NCBI GenBank assembly: GCA_942493365.1
Contig: OW818697.1
Coordinates: 2,294,001 to 2,358,000 of the forward strand
Direction: 5' to 3'
DNA length: 64,000 nucleotides
Source of the DNA: UBA8949 sp942493365
Lineage (GTDB): Bacteria; Bacillota; Clostridia; Saccharofermentanales; UBA5734
Position numbers and translations under genes: made by a program. The notes beneath the pieces were generated by a model. The model saw only the letters and a program-made list of their open reading frames with translations. It had not been told where the DNA came from and ran no database searches. Shown in pieces: positions 59,701 to 64,000 of this stretch. Position 1 is the stretch's first letter; each line of letters starts with the position of its first letter.

Positions 59701-60744
59701 ATGATGAATATTTTTAAAAGACTTGTTGATATCAAACATTGGAAACGTTCATCAAAGGCAGCTGTCATATTAATTATGGCAGCTGCCCTGCTTTTGAGCG
59801 TACTGGCCGCGGTCAATGTCTCCAAAGACGCGATGCTGGCGCAGGCCTCCGACAAGGTCAAACAGATCATCGAAGATGAAAAGAACAGCAGTCGCAAATA
59901 TCTGACGATCACCTACAACGACCTCGGTGTCGTCAGCTACCTCTCCTTCACCACCTCCGGCGCAGCATCCTTCAAAGAATCCTACGTCGCCTTCGCCGGT
60001 CAGATCTACAACGCCGATGCCGGCACCGCCAAATTCGCCGGTCAGATGGTCAACTACACCTACCGCATGCTCGGCTCCGGTGAGAATCTGCTGCACGGCG
60101 TCAAGCTGACCCTTTTGCTGACCACGCTCTCGATGCTGATCGGCTTTTTCCTGAGTATCTTTCTGGCGCTGGGCAAGATCTCGACCAACCCCCTGCTGAG
60201 CAAACTCAGCAGCGCCTACATCTTCTTCTTCCGCGGCACGCCGCTGCTGATCCAGCTCTTTGTCATCTACTTCTCAGCACCGGTCATTTTTGGCTTTTCC
60301 TGGCGCGGATTTTTCAGCACAGGCGACTCAGAAGCTGTCTACAAGGGGGCTTTTGTCGCCGCCTTGATTGCCTTCGCCCTGAATGCAGCCGCCTACTGCG
60401 CTGAGATCGTCCGCGCGGCCATCCAGTCGATTGACAAGGGCCAGAACGAGGCGGCCAAGGCCCTCGGCCTCAGCTATTCCCAGACCATGCGCTCGATTAT
60501 CATCCCGCAGTCGATCCGCCGCATGATCCCCCCGCTGTGCAACGAGTTCGTCATGATGATCAAGGATGTCTCGCTGGTCTTTGCCATCTCGCTGATGGAC
60601 ATCACGACCATTTCCAAAAACATCATGACCAGTGAGGGCAACTATCTGGTCTTCCTGCCGGCACTCGTCATCTATCTGATCATCACGGCCGTCTTCACCT
60701 TTTTCTTCGGCAAAATCGAAAAAAGACTTTCCATTTACGAATAG
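59701..60744 (+). CDS. Amino acid ABC transporter permease (HisM-like)
   Basis: About 347 residues. The core (about 125-345) is a HisMQ-type permease: LLHGVKLTLLLTTLSMLIGFF, FFRGTPLLIQLF, and the EAA loop GQNEAAKALGLSYSQTMRSIIIPQ that contacts the ATPase. The first TM (about 25-45) is separated from the core by about 75 residues on the outer side, containing TYNDLGVVSYLSFTTSGAA, where most HisM proteins have almost none. Starts at 59683 and 59704 are also possible; no ribosome site is strong. Confidence 0.88.
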   Translation: MMNIFKRLVDIKHWKRSSKAAVILIMAAALLLSVLAAVNVSKDAMLAQASDKVKQIIEDEKNSSRKYLTITYNDLGVVSYLSFTTSGAASFKESYVAFAGQIYNADAGTAKFAGQMVNYTYRMLGSGENLLHGVKLTLLLTTLSMLIGFFLSIFLALGKISTNPLLSKLSSAYIFFFRGTPLLIQLFVIYFSAPVIFGFSWRGFFSTGDSEAVYKGAFVAALIAFALNAAAYCAEIVRAAIQSIDKGQNEAAKALGLSYSQTMRSIIIPQSIRRMIPPLCNEFVMMIKDVSLVFAISLMDITTISKNIMTSEGNYLVFLPALVIYLIITAVFTFFFGKIEKRLSIYE

Positions 60745-60753
60745 GAGCCGGTT

Positions 60754-61524
60754 ATGGACGATTATCAGTACATTCTGCGAACTGAGAAATTATACAAAAG
60801 CTTTGGGTCGCTCGAGGTCCTCAAAGACATCAATCTCGCGGTCAAAAAAGGCGAGGTCATTTGCATCATCGGCCCCTCCGGCGCTGGCAAATCGACCTAT
60901 TTGCGCTCGCTCAACCAACTGGAAAAAATCACCAGCGGCAAGATCTTCATCAAGGACGATCTCTTTTTGCACCGCGAGCACAATCGGACGATCCACCGGG
61001 CTGAGGCTGAGCGCCAGAAAAACATGCTGCTGGAAATGGGCATGGTCTTCCAGCGTTTCAACCTTTTTCCCCATAAAACAGTGCTGGAAAATGTCATGAT
61101 CGCCCAGGTTCTGGTCCGCAAAAAAACCAAAAACGACGCCGAAAAGCTCGCCCGCGAAATCATTGCGCGCGTCGGTCTGTCCGACAAGGTCGATGTTTAT
61201 CCCAGCAAACTTTCCGGCGGCCAGCAGCAGCGTGTTGCCATCGCCCGTGCCCTGGCCATGGAGCCCGAGATCATGCTCTTTGATGAACCGACCAGCTCGC
61301 TCGACCCGGAACTGGTCGGCGAGGTCCTCAGCGTCATGAAGAACCTGGCCAAGCAGGGCATCACCATGCTCGTCGTCACCCACGAGATGGGCTTCGCCCG
61401 CGAAGTCGCCGACCGCGTTGTCTTCATGGCTGACGGTCTGATCCTCGAGGAAGGTAGCCCGAAGGACCTGTTCGAAAATCCCATACACGAAAAAACCAGA
61501 AGTTTTTTGAAGAGCGTTTTATAA
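60754..61524 (+). CDS. Amino acid ABC transporter ATP-binding protein (GlnQ-like)
   Basis: A 256-residue ABC ATPase. Walker A is GPSGAGKS (near 42-49), the Q-loop VFQRFNLFPHKTVLENV, the signature LSGGQQQRVAIARAL, Walker B IMLFDEPTSSLDPE and the switch VTHEMGFAREV. It powers the permease encoded 9 bp upstream; GGAGCC lies before its ATG. The pattern is that of polar amino acid importers. Confidence 0.95.
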   Translation: MDDYQYILRTEKLYKSFGSLEVLKDINLAVKKGEVICIIGPSGAGKSTYLRSLNQLEKITSGKIFIKDDLFLHREHNRTIHRAEAERQKNMLLEMGMVFQRFNLFPHKTVLENVMIAQVLVRKKTKNDAEKLAREIIARVGLSDKVDVYPSKLSGGQQQRVAIARALAMEPEIMLFDEPTSSLDPELVGEVLSVMKNLAKQGITMLVVTHEMGFAREVADRVVFMADGLILEEGSPKDLFENPIHEKTRSFLKSVL

Positions 61525-61534
61525 ATGCTATAAT
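61507..61534 (+). promoter_or_regulatory. Promoter of the DUF3298 lipoprotein gene
   Basis: TTGAAG (61507-61512), 16-bp spacer and extended -10 TGCTATAAT (box 61529-61534). The -35 lies in the last codons of the ABC ATPase gene, giving this gene independent expression. Confidence 0.6.
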
Positions 61535-61559
61535 AACAGGTGTATAGGAGGGATGAGCA

Positions 61560-62378
61560 ATGCTACGAAAGATCTTTCTGACCGCCTTGTCGGCCTGCCT
61601 TGTTCTGTCTTTGACCGCCTGCAATATCGTGCTGAGCCAAGCGACCGTCGGCAGCACGGCCGGACCGGCCGGTACGACAGCCACCACCACAATCGGTGAT
61701 CCGTCTGGCACCACCGGCGCGCCCGCTGAACTGACCTGGTCCTATATCGATTACAACCGAACTTTCCTGGCCGCCGACAACACGGTTGTCCTGACACTCA
61801 ACTGCCATTTCCCCCACCTGACGCCGGAAAGCAACCCGATCGCCATCGAGATTAATTCATACTACGATCAGCAGACCGAGGCCATTGACGAGGCGGCTGT
61901 CAATCTGGCGACCGAGGCCAGCACGGCTTACGAGGCCAACAGCAGCTTTTTTATGGCATGGTCTGAAGAACACACCAGCGATGTCGTCTGGACCCATGAT
62001 ATGTACGCCAGCATCGTGACTCTGATCTCGATTAACAGCGGCGGCGCTCACCCGGCCACCAGCCAGCGCGCCGAAGTGTTTGATCTGCAAACCGGCTGGC
62101 TGACGCCGATGACCCACTTCTTCACCATCGATGAGGACGGTATCATCTGGCTGATTGCCGACATCGTCATCGACATGGCGATGGGCGATGGCATCGCAAC
62201 CACCCCCGAAGCCCTGCGGGCCAACCTTTACCTCGACAATTATTATCTTACGGACGACGGCATGGTCGTCTTCTACCAGCCCTACGACATTGCCCCTGGC
62301 GCCTACGGCGTGCCGCAATTCACCATCCCCTACGTCCAGTTTGCCGGCAATTCGCAAAACATAGACTGGGTCAGCTGA
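61560..62378 (+). CDS. DUF3298-domain lipoprotein
   Basis: 272 residues. The start is a lipoprotein signal (ACLVLSLTAC, cysteine near 21), followed by a Thr/Gly-rich spacer and a two-part extracytoplasmic domain. The C-terminal part has INSGGAHPATSQRAEVFDLQTG and YYLTDDGMVVFYQPYDIAPGAYG, the DUF3298 pattern known from RsiV anti-sigma factors and PdaC deacetylases. There is no sigma-binding or deacetylase region, so it is a free-standing lipoprotein of unknown role. AGGAGGG precedes the ATG. Confidence 0.85.
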   Translation: MLRKIFLTALSACLVLSLTACNIVLSQATVGSTAGPAGTTATTTIGDPSGTTGAPAELTWSYIDYNRTFLAADNTVVLTLNCHFPHLTPESNPIAIEINSYYDQQTEAIDEAAVNLATEASTAYEANSSFFMAWSEEHTSDVVWTHDMYASIVTLISINSGGAHPATSQRAEVFDLQTGWLTPMTHFFTIDEDGIIWLIADIVIDMAMGDGIATTPEALRANLYLDNYYLTDDGMVVFYQPYDIAPGAYGVPQFTIPYVQFAGNSQNIDWVS

Positions 62379-62402
62379 GGGGTTGAATGCGAGTTTGGTA
62401 TG

Positions 62403-62450
62403 AAAAGGGCCGTCTCGCAACAGTTTTTCAAACTTCTTCTGAGACAGCCC
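62403..62450 (-). terminator. Terminator-like inverted repeat
   Basis: GGGCCGTCTC (62407-62416) pairs with GAGACAGCCC (62441-62450), one mismatch, with a nested stem in the loop and TTTT on the minus strand after it. It suits ending the lipoprotein gene transcribed from the right. Confidence 0.5.
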
Positions 62451-62489
62451 CTAGTTCATGTCGAAATGTTTTAGTATGATTTTCCTTGT

Positions 62490-63125
62490 TTAGATGTCTA
62501 ACCTCTGAATGTTCTTGATTATGCTAACAACCATATCGTCTGGTAAATTACCAGGCACAGATATCCGCATGTATTTATCCATATACATAAGGTCATAATT
62601 TTTCTGCATGAGTTTTCCTTCGAACGATGCAGAGAAGTAAAAAACATTGGTTATATCACCTAAAGTCACTATTTTCCCAACCGCTTTATTTTGACTGACA
62701 AATTCGTCAAAACCATTTTTGTCAAATGTGCGGAAAACAGTAAGTGTAACTAAAGACAAATCAGCTTCTGCGATGCCTGTTTTTGCAAAACTTGATAAGA
62801 ATTCTTTGTCACCACTTTGAAACGTATAGTATGATGCAACATAAGCTTTAGATACAGCGAATTCGCTAAACGAAATTTTGTCTGGCACCTTTGCGAACTG
62901 ATACAATGCATCTACGGTTTTGAGTTCCTGTGGGTCTGCTTCTTCATCGGTCGTAGCCTTTCGCAAATCCTTTTCCACATTAAGATCATTAATCGACTTA
63001 AATGACAGCGGTTCATAGGCAAGTGCTACTGACTCACCTGATGTTTCCGGGTTACTGGGCATGTTGCATCCTGCTAAGAAAAACAACATTAACATAACAG
63101 TTAAATATATTAACATCCTTTTCAT
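62490..63125 (-). CDS. Lipoprotein of unknown function
   Basis: About 211 residues. A hydrophobic start with lipobox LAGC (VMLMLFFLAGCNMP) indicates a membrane-anchored exported protein. The rest is mixed alpha/beta (FAVSKAYVASYYTF, LSLVTLTVFRTFDKNGFDEFV, YMDKYMRISVPGNLPDDMVV), ending in a helix. I recognise no family. GGAGGGG lies before ATG 63125; an open extension of 29 codons upstream is not needed. Clearly AT-richer than the genome norm. Confidence 0.65.
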   Translation of the reverse strand: MKRMLIYLTVMLMLFFLAGCNMPSNPETSGESVALAYEPLSFKSINDLNVEKDLRKATTDEEADPQELKTVDALYQFAKVPDKISFSEFAVSKAYVASYYTFQSGDKEFLSSFAKTGIAEADLSLVTLTVFRTFDKNGFDEFVSQNKAVGKIVTLGDITNVFYFSASFEGKLMQKNYDLMYMDKYMRISVPGNLPDDMVVSIIKNIQRLDI

Positions 63126-63171
63126 ACATTTCCCCTCCAAATCAATGTAAATCTCTATCAAATTCTGAAAT

Positions 63172-63405
63172 GTGATGAACACACCAAATAATAATATCAG
63201 AATCTCCCGCAATCCGATGTATATCGGCTATTTTATTTATTTTCTTGGCTGTGCAATTTTGACCCATTCGTGCATATTATTGATAATTCTATTCATTTTT
63301 CAAATTGCCGCTCATTGGCTGATTCTGGCGGAGGAAAGATGGTGTACCGAAGTTTTCGGGGAAGAATATTCACATTACATGAATAAAGTTAGGCGCTATC
63401 TCTGA
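63172..63405 (+). pseudogene. C-terminal fragment of an isoprenylcysteine/phospholipid methyltransferase (ICMT-like)
   Basis: Only the last 70 or so residues of the family are present: RNPMYIGYFIYFLGCAILT, a membrane helix, then AEERWCTEVFGEEYSHYMN and VRRY, the conserved catalytic end. The N-terminal half with its membrane helices, expected for a 150-200 residue enzyme, is missing. No ribosome site is seen. It probably results from a deletion adjoining the lipoprotein gene. Confidence 0.72.
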
Positions 63406-63409
63406 AAAT

Positions 63410-64000
63410 TTACGCCGTCACGTCGTCGGCCGCCGCAGCGCGCTTTTCCAGTTCGATGGCCTCAAGTGAGACAAAGTCGATCTTGCCAACCTTGGTACGC
63501 GGCAGGTCGTCGCAGAATTCGATCTCGCGCGGCACGGCATACTGGATCATGTTTTTCTCGCAGTGCTCCATGATTTGCTGGCGCAAGGCCTCTAGATCGG
63601 TTACAGAATTATCCGGTACAACGAATAATTTGACGACTTGCATCTTGTAGGGGTGCGGGATGCCGATGGCGCAGGCCATGCGCACGCCCGGCACCGCGCT
63701 GGCCGTGTCTTCGACCTGCGAGGGGAAGACCGGGATGCCCGAGACCTTGAGAATGCGCTTCATGCGCTGTTTGAAGTGCAGATAGCCGTCGGCGTCCATG
63801 TTGCCGAAATCGCCGGTGTGAATCCAGCGGCGGCCATCGGCATGCAGGCGAATGGTTTCGTCGGTCGCCTCCGGGTCGTCAAGATAACCGAGCATCATGG
63901 TCGGGGCATTGATGCAGAATTCGCCGTCCTGACCCAGCGGCAGTTCGTCGGTGGTACCAGGGGTGACGACAACCATCAGCACGTCGGACAGCGGCAGACC
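63410..64000 (-). CDS. AMP-dependent acyl-CoA synthetase (C-terminal part)
   Basis: About 196 residues of the C terminus; the start lies beyond the right edge. Motifs of the adenylating superfamily are CINAPTMMLGYLDDPEAT, WIHTGDFGNMDADGYLHF (the conserved D that binds ribose), KQRMKRILKVSG and, at the end, LPRTKVGKIDF with the catalytic lysine. These enzymes activate fatty or other carboxylic acids to acyl-CoA. Which acid cannot be said. Confidence 0.88.
   Translation of the reverse strand, partial: GLPLSDVLMVVVTPGTTDELPLGQDGEFCINAPTMMLGYLDDPEATDETIRLHADGRRWIHTGDFGNMDADGYLHFKQRMKRILKVSGIPVFPSQVEDTASAVPGVRMACAIGIPHPYKMQVVKLFVVPDNSVTDLEALRQQIMEHCEKNMIQYAVPREIEFCDDLPRTKVGKIDFVSLEAIELEKRAAAADDVTA

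Noticed and set aside
62403..62450. Transposon end, because GAGACAGCCCC resembles some IS termini
   Set aside because: No transposase, partner end or target duplication; the hairpin with TTTT explains it as a terminator.

Overview
The window reads as a chromosomal segment of an anaerobic, fermentative member of the Bacillota, most likely class Clostridia. Supporting markers are RNase J, TmcAL (YlbM), YqeY, DUF1934, an Rrf2/CymR-like regulator beside cysK, a short eukaryote/archaeal-type prolyl-tRNA synthetase, Pta-AckA, a corrinoid protein and HD-GYP proteins. Most genes have high GC and strong GGAGG-type ribosome sites. Several AT-rich pockets (about 7.36-9.5, 45.3-46.1, 58.2-58.8 and 62.4-63.4 kb) look acquired or decaying. 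No species assignment is possible from the sequence alone.

Layout. 0-2.3 kb: cysteine block, with an Rrf2 regulator and a MalY/PatB C-S lyase divergent from cysK. 2.3-7.4 kb: ddl-murI-DUF1934, an AAA/DUF4143 ATPase and an MFS exporter. 7.4-9.4 kb: a low-GC RloA/RloB-like ATPase plus TOPRIM-like pair, probably anti-phage. 9.5-17.2 kb: an RluA-type pseudouridine synthase converges on a long minus-strand run (unknown conserved protein, tiny hydrophobic peptide in a folded element, membrane HD-GYP, DUF5317, pta, ackA, proS). 17.4-23.9 kb: a membrane-anchored unknown, tmcAL, tyrS, a broken acetyltransferase, a SWIM protein and rpsT. 24-29.2 kb: RNase J, a REC-GGDEF regulator, and a PocR/AraC regulator with a corrinoid protein. 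29.3-34.4 kb: rpsU-yqeY and recJ-relA. 34.5-42.1 kb: a signalling operon of CheB/CheR-PAS, multi-PAS GGDEF/HD-GYP and a cytosolic 5'-nucleotidase. 42.2-46 kb: alaS-HIT and a Phd/RelE-type toxin-antitoxin pair. 46.1-51.3 kb: DUF1015, an FAD oxidoreductase and a giant DUF2298 membrane protein. 51.3-58 kb: a PP2C-like/LysM membrane protein, a CCA-type nucleotidyltransferase, an RCC1 propeller protein and a DUF2207 protein. 58-64 kb: tRNA-Ala(CGC), a polar amino acid ABC transporter, lipoproteins, a methyltransferase remnant and the end of an acyl-CoA synthetase.

Themes. Cyclic di-GMP and stringent-response signalling are dense: two GGDEF and two HD-GYP domains in three proteins, plus RelA. Energy metabolism is represented by acetate formation and possibly C1-corrinoid chemistry.

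The strongest candidate for something undescribed is the 211-bp element at 16280-16490. It has perfect 17-bp inverted repeats at its ends and a 27-residue hydrophobic peptide whose ribosome site lies in a long hairpin. A TATAAT on the opposite strand faces into it. This architecture resembles a type I toxin or a riboregulated membrane peptide. Second is the RloA/RloB-like pair, whose last codon overlaps the start codon of a housekeeping-like exporter.
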